Source of the DNA: Setoptus koraiensis
Lineage: Eukaryota; Arthropoda
Reading direction: 5' to 3'
Assembly (NCBI GenBank): GCA_048013815.1
Contig: CM106586.1
Location: forward strand, 3,472,001-3,536,000
DNA: 64,000 bases
This document shows, in pieces, positions 34,044 through 47,100 of the stretch. Position 1 is the first letter of the stretch. Each line of letters starts with the position of its first letter. The position numbers and the translations under genes are program-made. The notes beneath the pieces are model-generated. The model did not search any database and had not been told where the DNA came from. It saw only the letters and a list, made by a program, of their open reading frames with translations.

Positions 34044-36902
34044 TAACACAATATACACACATACACATATGGCGTATTGTTTATATGTATTGTTAAGTAA
34101 ATATTGTGTCAGTGTTTAGTCAACAGTGTGTAAGTGTGTGTGTGTGTATCGGATCAGAAACTCGTCCCCTGCGGGATGGACAATCGCCCACTCAATTGTT
34201 GGCGAAGGTAAGAAGGGTAAATTACAACAATCAAGACTCATACAGTTTACACACACACACACACTGCGCAAACGTCACTATTGAAGGACGACGATTATGT
34301 AATAATCGAACACTTGCACAAACGAAAGAAATTGTAACAAACAGATAGAGCGAGAGAACATTGAAAAATGTAATTGAACAAAGATTACTCGCTCGCTCTG
34401 TCTCTGTTTTATGATTGCGCGTAGATCAGCAGCCATCATTAATAACTGTTGGCCACTTGTTACGTAATATTGATCCGTTAGTGCTACGACAGCAACAGCA
34501 ACAACAACAGCAACAGCAACAGCAACAGCAAGGGCTTGATGATTTGGATTAGACCAAATAGACCAAATAGATCGAGCGGATTAAGTGGATCAAGTGGACT
34601 GGGCAGCGGACCGCTTGTGAGCAGGTAGCCGAGTTGGCCAAATTCAAATTCATTGTTCGACAGCAACAGTTTGTTGTTGTTGTTTGATTAGTGACGACAC
34701 GCCAATCTTCTTTGTGTTACTACTGCTCATACTAATTACATTAATGATACTCGCATAACTCGCTCTTGCCATCATTATTGTTATTGTTGTTATTATTACT
34801 ACTACATGTAGTGTGTATTATGTTGATTTTGTTGCAACTTGACAGCACTGTGATGATGATGACGATTCGCCATCCAATGGCCAACAGCCTGTGCGCGCTA
34901 TTGCGTGAACACACGGACAGATACAGAAACAATTAGTGTTTGTGTCAGGTCAGAAAATTATTATTATTATTATTATTTTTACTTTTACACAAAACTGACC
35001 TCTATAAACTGATCAGCGAACAACGGTATAAAATGTCACACTTTCTTGCTGTCTGGCTGGCATGGATTAAATTCAAATTCAGCCCGTGCCCTGACTGAGT
35101 TTTTGCAAGTTGCGAGCTATAAGTTGCATAAGTTTTAAGTTATATAAGAGTCTATCTATTTCATGCGCGTCACACTTGCAACAACTGTCTCTGATAAAGA
35201 TAATTATCTTGTTAACGGGCCACTGGCCAATTACAGTTGCTCGCATTGTAGTGACGGCAAACAGCATTGAGCTGCGAGCTGCGAGCTGCCAGCAGCCAGC
35301 CGATAGAGGAGACAAGCCAGATTGGACGGGCACGGATTGAATTAACGGCAACCACTATAACCATAACTGGCTAACCATTGGCGCCGCTCGTCGCTCGCCA
35401 CTCGCCACTCGCCGGTTAGCCAGTCGATGGTCACAGCGATAGTCGGATAGGACCTGTTGCGGCCGGTTGTTGGTCAGCTGGCGATCAGACAAGTGGGCAT
35501 GGCAATCAAAAAACAATCAAACTTGATTGGTTTGTATTCACGATGGCCAGCTCATTATCTTTGGGTCTCGCTGGCTCGCCGGCTCTGGCTCGGGCTCGGG
35601 CCAGATTGGATAAACTATTGCATGGCGGCACTTACGTGCACACACTCTTTTAATGGTAGTTACATAGTTTTCAACACTGGCACTGGTCATCTTGACCACT
35701 GAGTGTCGACAAGTTCTCTCAGTCGGTGTCGTCTCATCGGTCTGGTCTCATCGAGTCTCGCTGTCGCTCTCCCTCTGCCGTTTATTAGCCTGTTGTAGCA
35801 GTTGCAACAAGCGCAACAACAGCGTGGCCTATGCGTGTGTCCATTGCGCTGACTCGTCGTGGCCGTGGTGGTCGTTGTGTCGGCAGTTGTCGTCGTCGTG
35901 GTCACTCGCCGGACGGGCAACTTGATAGATGAGGATAATTATGCCCGCTCTAACTGGACCTGTCTTGGCTCGCTCTCGCTCTCGCCTGGCCAAGTTGTTC
36001 AAGTTGCTCGCAGGGGATGGTGAGAGCAAGAGAGAGAGAGAGCGTAATCACTGCGCGATGATTAGACAAAGAGGAGCCACTCAATTGAATAATGCGCGTG
36101 TTGCACCACACATTACGTAACCGGATAACTAATAGCGCCGCTACACCTGGCGGCCGTAGGTGAGCTGGCCGACGAGCGGTCGGCCCGACCATACGGTACA
36201 CATACGCACCTTATACCGTATCACGGTACGTACAAGGTGCGGGCCACTTGAAGCGAGGTACGCTGAGGGGTATGCTGACATTGTGAGAGGCATTTATTGT
36301 CGCAATATTATACTTGTGAGCCAGCGCGCTAGAATAACTGACAATATACGCCACTGACGGCCAGCGCAAATGACCGAACGTCGTGCCCAACGTCGCGCCG
36401 AAGCACAACGCCAACACTAACAAGTGAGTCGGGCCAGTGTGTCCGGACTGGAGTGACCGTGATCTTACATGACAGTTACTCTGGCTGTTCATGTTTGCTC
36501 TAAACAGAAACTTGTTGCCGCTGTTGTTGTCATCATTTTGACCATTATGATGGTGATGTAAGATCGGGTTTCGCTCGCTTGTCGGCCGTTGTTGTCGGCC
36601 GCTGTTGTTGTTGTTGTTGCTGTCGGTCGTTGCTGGCCTAGCAAGCGTGTACAATTGTAAGAGCGTTATAGAGAGCGTTTATGGTGAAAGTGGCGCTGGT
36701 TAAAAGTTAAATCTTTGAGAGGACAAGTTGCCAACACTTACACGGTTATGTTACGCAACAGCAACAATCGCAGCTAGCCAACAGCGAGCTGCTGTTGTTG
36801 TTGTTGCTCTAGCGGCTGACTGAGCAACCGAATGTAAATGTTTCTCGATCACTGGCCACCATTGGCAGCCGTAGTGAGTATTGGCAGCAATAGTGGAGTC
36901 AA

Positions 36903-36935
36903 GTGTGTGTGTGTGTGTGTGTGTGCGTGTGTGTG
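36903..36935. repeat. (GT)n microsatellite
   Basis: About 16 GT dinucleotides with one GC interruption. Confidence 0.95.
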
Positions 36936-38016
36936 CACTTGTTACCGCTGGCGAGCTCGCTAGCCGTTATTGATTACACAATAATTATTGGCTTTTTGCC
37001 GGCTGGCTGCACAGTGTGCTGGCAACAGAGTGTGTGTTGCGAGTGAAACTTTAGTTTGAGTTTATGTTTAGTATTGCGAGTGTCAGCTCAACTTGTTGTT
37101 GGCCAGACAGCAACAACAACAACGACAACAACGACAACAGCAACAGCAGACACTCTCGCTCGCAAGTCGGCCATGTTTGTCCGGCCATGTGTTAGTTAGC
37201 CAGTGACAACAACGACAGCAACAGCAACACCGACACCAACAGCGACAACAACAACAACTATCACACGTATGGTTGCGTTATAGTCATTATGTTATAGTTG
37301 GTTATATAGTTGCCATCTAGCGCCGCCAGCCAGCAGCCCGAGAGGCCAGCCAGCGAGTTATTAATTGCTCATCAACAGAGTCAAAATTAGCCACTTGTTT
37401 GTTTGCATACAAGTGGCTCATTGTTGATCCTTGTCACGCGCTCCACCGCCACCAATAGCTGCTACCAAAGTATTCACTATAGATAGTATTCAAGTGCATC
37501 ACCTTGACTACTATCTATAGCGATTATATCACCTCGTTTAATGGGATGATGATATATTATATTTAGCTGCCTCTAATGCATTACATTTAACTAACTCTAG
37601 CATTTGACAGTCTTATTTTGGCATCGCTTTTCCTGTTCCATCGCGCAAGCCCGCAATAATCACGCTATACGTATGTAACGCGGTATATTTGCGTCTAGTT
37701 TGTGCATAATTTTATTTTATCAGCGCGCTAACAAGCAGCAAGTATAATTTTAACATCGGGCGCAACACAGTTGGCATCAACAATCGATGCTTGTTGCTAT
37801 CCTTCAACCGGCCGGCCGGCCAGCGCACAGTTTGAGCCGACTAGTGTCAGTGCTGACAGTCGGCCATTAGGCGACCAGGGATAATCCCAGCAGCCCAATT
37901 CACCTGGCGAGCAGCAATTATAAATGTGTGAATTGTAAATGTCAGCGTCGGCCGCCAGACTGGCGCTCGTTGCTGCCCGCACAGCTGATTATTGGACAGC
38001 TGATTATTGGACAACT

Positions 38017-38114
38017 GACAGTGCACCACTGACACTGCGCCACTGACACTGCACCGCCGGCACTGCACCGCCGACACTGCACCGCCGATACTGCACCGCC
38101 GACACTGCACCAAC
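38017..38114. repeat. 14-bp minisatellite GACACTGCACCGCC, 7 units
   Basis: Units start every 14 bp from 38017 to 38101 with one to four changes each. It is among the longest regular arrays in the window. Confidence 0.9.
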
Positions 38115-39339
38115 GCACCAAAGATATTGCGCCACTGATTGGACAGGCCGCAGTCTATTTACGACAAGTGCAGCGAACACTCAACTTTCACCTATCTATT
38201 TCACCTTTATTTCTATTGCCCACGGTGCAAGACTGCACTGCAAGCAAGTACACATACTGCCAGTTGCACCTCTCATGAGCCCGGCATGCGCCCGAGCACC
38301 CATGCACCAAAGTCTCAAAAGTCTAAAATGTCTATCTCGCAAGTCTTGTTAGATAGATTATCTACCCACGTACCGTGTGAGCTGCACACATGAAACTTTC
38401 ACGATGAAAGTTGCACTCACGAAAGTTGCAAATGCCGGCCAATATCCGGCTGATGCACGCCTGACACAGGGCTGCTGATGTGCGGCCGATATGGAGCCGA
38501 CATTTCACGCCGATAGCAGTTGGCAATTGCGTGTAGAATAAATTAATTTATGGCACACCTTTGCTTGCGCATTTATTGGCGCATTCGCGTAGCGCCCGTT
38601 TTCCGGTGCGCAGTTCGGGCTCGGTTGCAGTGGGCGGCTCGGTTCAAGTCGGCGTCTCGGTTCGAGTCGGCGGCTCGGCTCGGTCCGGCCGGGTCCGCGA
38701 TGCAGCCGCACTCGGCTCGTCGGGTAGCCGGGCCGCCGATCGGCGGCCGACATGCGGTCGACCTTCTGCAGGGCACGCTGGCATGGCGGCTTGGCATGGC
38801 GGCCGGTTGCCGTCGTGCCGTCGGGTTCACCTCATGGCAGTCACCTTACGCGCTCAACAGTGTTGAACAGAGTGCTCAAACTGTCGGCAACCGCCGGCAG
38901 TTTGACAACCTGTTGCCGATCTACATTTGCATGTCCCGGGGCGACTGCTCCTCACAAACTGCGACTCTCCATCTGTCTCTGGCCTGTCGCTTGTGCCCGC
39001 AATGAGTGTACCAGCGCCGTCAAGGTCTCGGCTTCGCAGGCCGTCGCAGGCCGTCGCAGGTTGTCGCTGGCTGTCGCTGGCTGTCGCTGGCTGGCGAGCC
39101 GGCAGCAAGGCGACGAAGGCAATCTGAATGGTTGTGCAGCCGCTCAATAACAGCAACAGGCAGCGTTCGAACATTGTCGAGACAGAGCGAACGCAAGATT
39201 GTTCAACAGCGTTCGACAGCGACAACAATAAGTATCGCTGCTAATAACGCATGCGATATGACAAACACAAAATGATAAAACGAACCATTCTAAACGAAAC
39301 CAACATTTCGCCCGCAATGAAATAAAATAACAGGCTGCC

Positions 39340-39541
39340 TTGACTCTGACACTTATCAATATGTATCGCTTTTAGAGAGAAGGCACGCCAGCTATATTTA
39401 TATCCTTCTTGTCTGGCGAGCCTTCTCTAAAGCCAGCTTACAGCGAGCGCGCAATATCAGTCGGCTCGCCTCACGAGTCTTTATGTCGAGCCGGCCGGCT
39501 ACGACATTAAAAACTTGTTGCTCGCTCGCTCGCTCGCATGC
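39340..39541 (+). repeat. Dispersed repeat, copy B, with a 16-bp internal hairpin
   Basis: Second copy of the family at 25233-25455. In this copy 39376-39391 and 39413-39428 pair over 16 bp with one mismatch, around a 21-nt AT-rich loop. Copy A keeps the 3' arm (CTGGCGAGCCTT) but not the 5' arm. Confidence 0.75.
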
Positions 39542-39729
39542 GATCACATACGATCGGTGTATCGCAATTGGCACTGTCAGGCGGATCGGATCGGATCAGA
39601 TCATTTCGGGTCTCAAGAAATCACATTTGCCATTTTGCTCACAATGTTGCCGTCGTACAAAATGTAAACTAATCGACTCGCCGACAACTGGCGTCGTCAT
39701 CGCGCACACACACACACAAATAAACACAC

Positions 39730-39781
39730 AATAATCACTCGCAATAATCACTGGCAACGATCACTCGCAATAATCACTGGC
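39730..39781. repeat. 13-bp minisatellite AATAATCACTCGC, 4 units
   Basis: Units at 39730, 39743, 39756 and 39769 alternate CTCGC and CTGGC endings. Confidence 0.9.
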
Positions 39782-41207
39782 AAGCCCATTGACAGACACA
39801 CTGTAGCTGCGGGCCGCGGATATTGTGTTTCGGTGAGCTCGACGAAACACAATATTGAATATGAATGCAAGGGCGATTTATGGATGTGTTGTCGTTGCCG
39901 TCGTTGCTGTCGTTGTCGTCGTTGCTGTCGTTGTCGGCGTTGTCGTCGCGCACTCACAACCAACGAGTTAACCTATGGTAATTGCCTCGATCTGTTATTG
40001 ACATACGGCTCGACGCGCAACAATTGATGTGCTGCACCGCATATGTGCGGCGTACGCAGCGCAAAGTATGGCTCGTACATCTTGTACATGTATATCTAGT
40101 ATATCTGGTATATCTAGTATGTGCATATCTGGCATGCGTATATCTGGTAGCGCATAGCAATCAACAGGTGATCGGGGCGCGATAGTGCGATCATGCCACT
40201 GCCATTGTGTCGAGCTGGGCGAGCCGGCTCGACGCAACGAGTCGGCGTGTGACGTTTCGGCGGCTTTCACTCGCTGCGCTGCGCGGCGCGATTTATCCGC
40301 AGCGCCAAACAAACGCTGCAACGCTGCCGATTAATCGCCGATTACAGCCGCTCGATGCCACTGACAGCCCGTCGAGCGAGCCAAGCCAACAGTTGATACA
40401 GGGAAACGAAACGATGCGCGAGGGATAAACGATGCGCGAGAGCAGGATGTCGCAACCATGATGCCATCGCTTTGGCATTCGTACAGTTTGGCTTTGCTAA
40501 CCCGATCGTCGCCGGCAACGAGCAGACGACGGTGCGAGATGAATGGGCGCTCAATGAGGCATTCAACGCGGCAACAATGGCGTCGCCACTGTTGCCCAAT
40601 CGTCGTGCATTTATTGGCCAATACCGGCTGATGCGGCTCACCTGAGCAACCTTACAATGTCAGGCTTACTGATTTGTGCGCACCTACGTTTGTGCGTGCC
40701 CACATTTGTGCCCCATCACACAAGTCACTTGTCGGGGCGAGATGCGGCGCCGCACAGGTGAGCACAGGCGAGCACAGGTGAGCAGCGCAACTGTCGGCAT
40801 TCTCGCAATCCATTCTGCTCTGGCGGCCATTCTGCGCCTGTCAGACGCTTGCTGACGATCGCTGCCAGCTGGCCACACATGGCTACACAATGCAGAATGA
40901 TCACATTGGCAGACGCCAGCACCGGCGCCTGGCAGAACAATTTTCGCGCTTTGGGCCAATTTAGCGACCTGCAACCACCACTCATGCGCGCACGCGCATA
41001 ATGATAACATTTAATTTTTTGATAATAATGACAACATTCAATAATGATAATGACAACATTCAATAATAATAACGATAGTATTTAATAACAATGATGGTGA
41101 GCAAAAATTGCGATACAATATTTGAGTGATATTTGAGTGCGCGCGGCGATAATTAAGCGCTGAAGGCCAAATTGTTGCGCGTTACGCAACGCGCGCGCAC
41201 AACGCAT

Positions 41208-41287
41208 AATCGGTGTGCAACAAAATCGGTGTGCAACAAAATCGGTGTGCAACATAATCAGTGTGCAACATAATCAGTGTGCAGCGA
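41208..41287. repeat. 16-bp minisatellite AATCGGTGTGCAACAA, 5 units
   Basis: Exact 16-bp spacing from 41208 to 41272. The later units carry CAGTGTG and ACAT variants. Confidence 0.9.
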
Positions 41288-41820
41288 ACACACGGTGCGC
41301 TTGATTGAATCACAAGTTGCGATTCATAAATAATAATATAACAAGATGTTAATGGCAAAAGATGACAACAACACTTATGACAACAATGAACAAGAAAATG
41401 CCTGCTCGCTCGTTGCGTGCCCATTGTTGCCCGCTGACAGCCGGCAATACAATCAATCAACATGATCAACATGATTAGCGAGGCGCGCCGGAAAGCGTCG
41501 CGGCAGCGTTACATTGAGGGCGCGCCGCCCGACCAGTGCGCATCTCGACTCGTCGTTATCTTCACCGATGAATCTGACAAGACGGCGCCGTCCAAACAGG
41601 TGTCGCGTTCCTTGATCTAACATGAATGGGGAGCGCAAGATCGAGGCAGCGCGAGGGGCGAACAGTCAAACAGCGACAGCAAGTCGCTCGTTAGCGAAAC
41701 ACATTTGAATTATCATCATCATTTGTCTGTCAATTACAGTCGATTGCAGTCACGTAAACACATAACACATGTCTCGGCGAGCATCTCGCCCAAATTTGCA
41801 TTATTACTGTTGGCGAGCGA

Positions 41821-41859
41821 GTGATTTGTTAGCCGGCTTTTTGACGGCTAGCAAATCAC
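41821..41859. repeat. Hairpin, 15-bp stem with one G-T type mismatch, 9-nt loop
   Basis: 41821-41835 pairs with 41845-41859. The loop includes TTTTT and could act as a short transcript end, though no adjacent RNA gene was recognised. Confidence 0.7.
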
Positions 41860-42105
41860 GGGCGAGATGAACTCTAATGAAGCTCAAATGTTAACACATT
41901 TCAGCTAAATGCTGCTAATAGCAGCCAACAAGCCGCGCATCGCCACGCAACCAACAATCAATCAAGCCAAACGGCCAGACAGGTAGGCAGCGGCGAGACC
42001 CTGAAACTTTCAGGCTGAATGTTGCAGCCACTTCTTCCTTCTCATCTTTCCAATCGAGCGGCGCCACGTATGCGCTAACCAACAGCACACACATTACAAG
42101 TTACG

Positions 42106-42175
42106 TAACGCGGTTACGATTGGAGTAACGCGGTTACGATTGAAGTAACGCGGTTACGCGATTGGAGTAACACGG
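42106..42175. repeat. 20-bp minisatellite TAACGCGGTTACGATTGGAG
   Basis: Three units (the third is 22 bp) plus a partial one, beginning inside the palindrome TTACGTAA at 42101-42108. Confidence 0.85.
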
Positions 42176-42473
42176 CTCACAGGTCGCCAGCTCGTCAGCT
42201 TGTTAGTGGCTGGTGCAAATTAATAGCAACCTCAACAACAACTTGTTGCTACAGTTGGCGGTTGGCACTCTCGCCTAACGTGACAACAGGCACACCTCAG
42301 CGCACAGCCGGAATGCTCAAGCCTCTAAAATGTGTGGCCGGCGTACACATTTGTACAGAGGAACAGAGAACTTTCCATTCACTTGCGGCCACAATCACAC
42401 TAGTTGCCGCCATCTTGCAAATCGAACTATTTTGTCGGCCGAACAATCTCGTTGTTCGACCAATCTCGCCAGC

Positions 42474-42560
42474 CGAACTATCCGCGCGTCGAACTATCCG
42501 CACACCGAAGTATCGCGCACCGAACTATCGCGCACCGAACTATACGCGCGTCGAATTATC
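42474..42560. repeat. 15-16-bp minisatellite CGAACTATCGCGCAC, 5 units
   Basis: Five units of 15-16 bp plus a partial one. Confidence 0.88.
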
Positions 42561-42736
42561 ATTGTTGCCCCCTTGCATGTCTTGCGCGATGTTGGCATGG
42601 TTTTACATAATTGATACGCGATTCTTGGCGCTCAATGGTCCTTGTTAGCACGACAGCGAGCAGAATCTTGGAGAGATCGAACTTTTGCCGCTCAGTGCAC
42701 GCTGGCGGGCAACGTTGCAGCCCACAACTGGCAGGC

Positions 42737-42814
42737 AATCGAACATTCTGCTCACGCTGGCAAATCGAACATTCTGCTCACGCTGGCTAATCGAACATCC
42801 TGCTCACGCCGATA
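42737..42814. repeat. 26-bp minisatellite, 3 units
   Basis: Units at 42737, 42763 and 42789 share AATCGAACATTCTGCTCACG. Confidence 0.9.
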
Positions 42815-42885
42815 ATCGGCGCCTGATTGTGGTGCTCTGACCGAACGCAAAGGCAGCGGCCAGCTGCCGAGCACACGTGTTCTAG

Positions 42886-42887
<2 letters not shown>

Positions 42888-42941
<54 letters not shown>
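42888..42941. repeat. (CA)n microsatellite, about 27 units
   Basis: Uninterrupted run, the longest dinucleotide array in the window. Confidence 0.97.
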
Positions 42942-42942
<1 letters not shown>

Positions 42943-43469
42943 GTGCGCTGGTCGGCCGGTTTGCAATTGGCCCACAGCAGCACACTTGGGCTATAGGCAG
43001 ACCTGCGGCAGCCAGCAGACAGGGTGTTACTGCAACTGCAGTTGGCAAGTGTCGAGCAGCAGCGGCAGCACAGTACGGCAACAAGTACAAGGCGACAGAG
43101 CCAACTTTAGCGCACACCCAGAACCCGTCGTCGTTCGATTCAAGTCGACTATTCAAGTTCGTCGCTCATTAGGGACACACGCGCACACAATCGGTTAAAC
43201 CGCTGTGGTTTGTTGCTGTGAGTGAGCGAGTGAGTGTGTGTGTGTGTGAGTGAGTGAGTGTGTGTGTGTGCTCCACATACATTAGTGCGAGTTGTTGCTG
43301 GTGGCGAGCATTCAAGCATATTCGCTCGCACACACACACACGCACACACGTCGCTCAGAGCGAGTCGGCGCGCACCTAAAATTAGAATCTTCTCACTCTT
43401 TCTTGGAGGAGTGTTAAAACTGTTCACTGCAAAGACACTCTCACACCAGCAACAGCCAGAGTAATTTGC

Positions 43470-44124
43470 ATTTTAATTACTTGTTGTTATTCCAGCGCAC
43501 ACAATCAAAGCAATAATAATTAAATTTATATTTCGAATTATCATTTCATCAACAATGGATAGTAACACAATGATTATTGTGTCCCATTATGACTATTATT
43601 TTTAGAACAAGCCAAAACATAGCCAGCAGCCACTATTTCCTCGGTGAATGTCTCAGAGAGCGCCAAATAGCGAGTGACCAACGGAGTGTGAACGCAGCAA
43701 CAGCAAGCAATTGATGATTTTAAGTGAGCCAGACTAGAATCATTTGTTTTATTCGTCATTATTATCATCGTTATTATTTAATAGGCACGTACGCCTCGAC
43801 GTCATCAACCAGCACCACGTCCAATCAAATATTACACACATCAGACAAAATCTTCAAGACGCAACACAAATCGTCCCTCACTCATTAGATCAAACTCAAA
43901 TCTCGACGAGCAACAGCATGTGTACATAAATATCTATATATACCCAGAGATTTCACAGTGTTCACATCGAGTTGTGTAACAAAAATGATTATTCATGAAT
44001 GACATCAATTCAGCACAATTTTGACCAAAACAACACACAACCAACCACTGCAATCGATATAGCAACCGATAAAGCAACCGCAAATTAACACAAATCAACA
44101 CACACACACACACACACACTAAAT
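43470..44124 (+). promoter_or_regulatory. Upstream region and probable 5' leader of the ABCA gene
   Basis: Composition shifts to AT-rich from about 43.47 kb. A TTTAATAG acceptor-like site near 43784 could begin a noncoding leader exon. A (CA)n at 44099-44119 ends six bases before the ATG. No TATA box was identified with confidence. Confidence 0.4.
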
Positions 44125-47100
44125 ATGAATCTTCTCACTATAAGGCAATTCTATGCCCTCATATGGAAGGATTGGATCATACACAAGAGACACTATGTTT
44201 GGACTACCCTCGAAATGTGCATACCCGTGCTTGTTTGTGTTATGGCCATCATATCCAACACACATCAGGGCAAACCCAGACTAGAGAGCGAACGAACATT
44301 TGAACCAGACGATTTTGATAGAATCTATGGTGATCTCAATCCAACTAGATTCAGACTTCTAGTCGCTCCAAATAACTCATTTACGCGTGCTCTTGTGCAT
44401 CACGTTGATGATGGAGCGCTCAGGATTGAGATTGTTGATAGTGAGCAAGAACTAATTTCTCTTATCAAGCAAGAAATACCGATCTCATTAGATCAAGTTA
44501 AACGACTTATACCAGACGATACTGTTAACGTTACAGTTGGCGGTGTTGTTATTGATTTTGATGACTACAACAATCAACAGCAACAACTAACTAATAGTGC
44601 TCCTCATAACAAAATACGCTCTGTAGTTACGTCCAGTGATAGTGATCTAAGCAAGACTAGCACCTCTACCGATTTGCTTGACTATGTCACCATCGTAGAC
44701 AAATCAGACAACAACAAGCCACTCAGGGTACCAATCAACTTGAAAATGAGCATCAGAGCTAAAGATTTTCGTTTACCCGTTGACCCCTTCCCAAAGAAGT
44801 TCTCATTGGGTCCATACTCACATTCCGACCACTACCTATCGACATTTTTCATAGCATCACAACTTATGCTTAGTCGCGCCTACATGAATCTATTGGCCGA
44901 CGGTCTTCAAGTCAACCTAACTGGCAATGATCACAATATCAAACTTGTCAACATGGTACCTAGCAACGAAGATATTATCGGCCAACGAATGCCTTATCCA
45001 AGATATGTTGCTCACAAGCGTCTAAAAGAAACTACCTTAGGCACATTTGTTGCCGGATCTCAAAAACAGAAACCATTTGTACTAACAATGGACTATTGCA
45101 TCACTATTGGTTTTCTAGTTAGCGCCATATTTCTCGCTAAAAGAATCGTCGATGAGAAAAAGAGCCGCGTAAGAGATATGTTACGTCTTGTTGGCGTCAG
45201 TGATTGGACTTACTACACTAGTCATTTAACTAACACTGTGATTGTAATGACAATACAAAGCATATTCATAACGTTCATATTCACTGGCCACGATGATGCC
45301 CCAGGACAAAATATATCACCAACTCTACTGTTTGCCATACTAGTGATATATTCTTTTGCTTCAGTTACTTTCGTCTTAGCTTTATCAACACTATTCACAT
45401 CATCAACTAAAGCAATTATCTTCACCTCATTATTATGGTTAGGGCTTCCAGAAGCAATTGATAGGATTTTCAAAATGGATGCAGGTGTCATTGAAAGCAA
45501 CGGTTTTCTTCCTGTCAAAGAGCCAGTTCATCTGAGTTTCTGTCTAGTACCTAATTTCGCGTTACGTTTGATCAACAGGTTACTAACAGAGTGTGATATT
45601 TATGGAGAATTCTATGTCAAGAAGCAACTATATGGAGAATATCGGGCTATATGGGACAACATCTTCAACATATTACCTTTATACAGATTTGTTACCGTGG
45701 GTGAAATAATGTTGGCCATGGTAGCCTCAGTGCCTCTCTATGCGACAATAATATATCTAGTGAACCTGATGAATCAAAATGCTTCCAATCCTCTGCTAAG
45801 TGGTAGTGATCCAGCCAAAGGTGCCTCTACCACCAAGTCAATATTTAAGTTTATCTTCTATCCGTGCAAATTGATTTTCAACACATTTACTTGCTGTCTG
45901 TTCGTCTCAAGTAAAGCAAAATCATTGCACAGGGCAGAAACGCCTCATGTCGAATCAACCCAAAATACATCCGCTCGAACTATACTTACTAACGATGGAT
46001 TGACGAATGAAGGGTTTGTTCCGAGTAAACACGGTAGTACCGAAAGTTTCAAAGATAAAGTATATCATGTGAATCTGGAGCTTGGGGACTATTACAAGAA
46101 TCGTCGCACAGATAAAAATAGCAGTGATAATGAAATGGCCAAGTATTTCGAGCTAGCCCCCAAAACGTTCAATGTGGGCGTCAGTATTAGAAATCTTTAC
46201 AAAACATACATCACAGGAAGCTCCATTTTGAAGAAGATTGAAGCAGTGAAGAATGTATCACTTGATATGTACTTCTCACAAATCTTGGGTAAGTAGAATC
46301 ATATTTATTTGATGATAAGCTCACTTTCACTTTAAGAGGTCAACAACAAGTTGTTAATCTAAAGTCTACTCGTTAGTGTTTTTGCCAAGTTGATCTTGTT
46401 TATAATCTTACAAACAAAATACCAAAGAGTAATTTATTGCATTTAATTTACATACTCGCATATCTACATGTTCATGTATTTATGTAAGGTGTGCAATGTT
46501 GACTGTTACTATTCATGTAATCTTATCGAGATTCATGCTAAAGAGCTTCCTCATTGCCAAGTTTCACCTAACGACCACAACCATTTATGCTTCTTGTATT
46601 TTCGGTATATTGATAACCGTGCTTGTTTTACCTTCGTATGAAGGTACTTGATATAGTGGTTTCAAGATAAGTCAGTTCATAACAAATACAAGTAACTATG
46701 ATATTAGCCTGATGACATTCAACATCTTTCAGGGTCACATCTACCAATCTGATCGTAAAAGCCAAGTCTTGATCTGCTCTAGATTACTAACTAACTTTAA
46801 TTATTACATTACACTTCCTCATCTCAGTTCTGCTTGGGCACAATGGCGCTGGCAAGACTACCCTGATAGACATCATTAGTGGTCATAATGGGAAAACAAG
46901 CGGCCAAATAATAATCGACGGTTATGATATCGATACCAATCCGGAACAGGCACGCCGTCGCGTCGGATTCTGCCCTCAATTTGATGTTCTATTTGAGCGC
47001 CTTACTGTTGAAGAACATCTATTCTTTTACGGTATCATCAAAGGTGCTCGGAAGGAGCTCAAAGAGGAAATTCTACTTTTGTTACAGCAGAGCGATCTGA

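Larger units (their letters stand above)
34059..43469. other. Second repeat-rich noncoding block
   Basis: Apart from the repeats listed below I see no gene. It has the same vocabulary as 1-25 kb: TTACGTAA at 34460, 36113 and 42101, CAGGTGAG at 40755 and 40775 with CTCACCTG at 40637, TTGTCG tracts at about 39890-39950, and many CAGCTG and GGCCGG words. Long frames (such as 36211-36654 minus) lack splice or homology support. Confidence 0.6.

Noticed and set aside
35692-36120. Short frames near 35.7-36.1 kb
   Set aside because: Overlapping frames on both strands with repeat-derived Thr/Ser content; no support.
36211-36654. 147-codon minus-strand frame with a hydrophobic segment
   Set aside because: It begins in a poly-Asn/His tract, has no splice or homology support and no codon signature like the real genes.
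38640-38700. tRNA-like GGTTCAAGTC and GGTTCGAGTC boxes
   Set aside because: They are units of a local CTCGGTTCGAGTCGGCG repeat; no A box or cloverleaf can be drawn.
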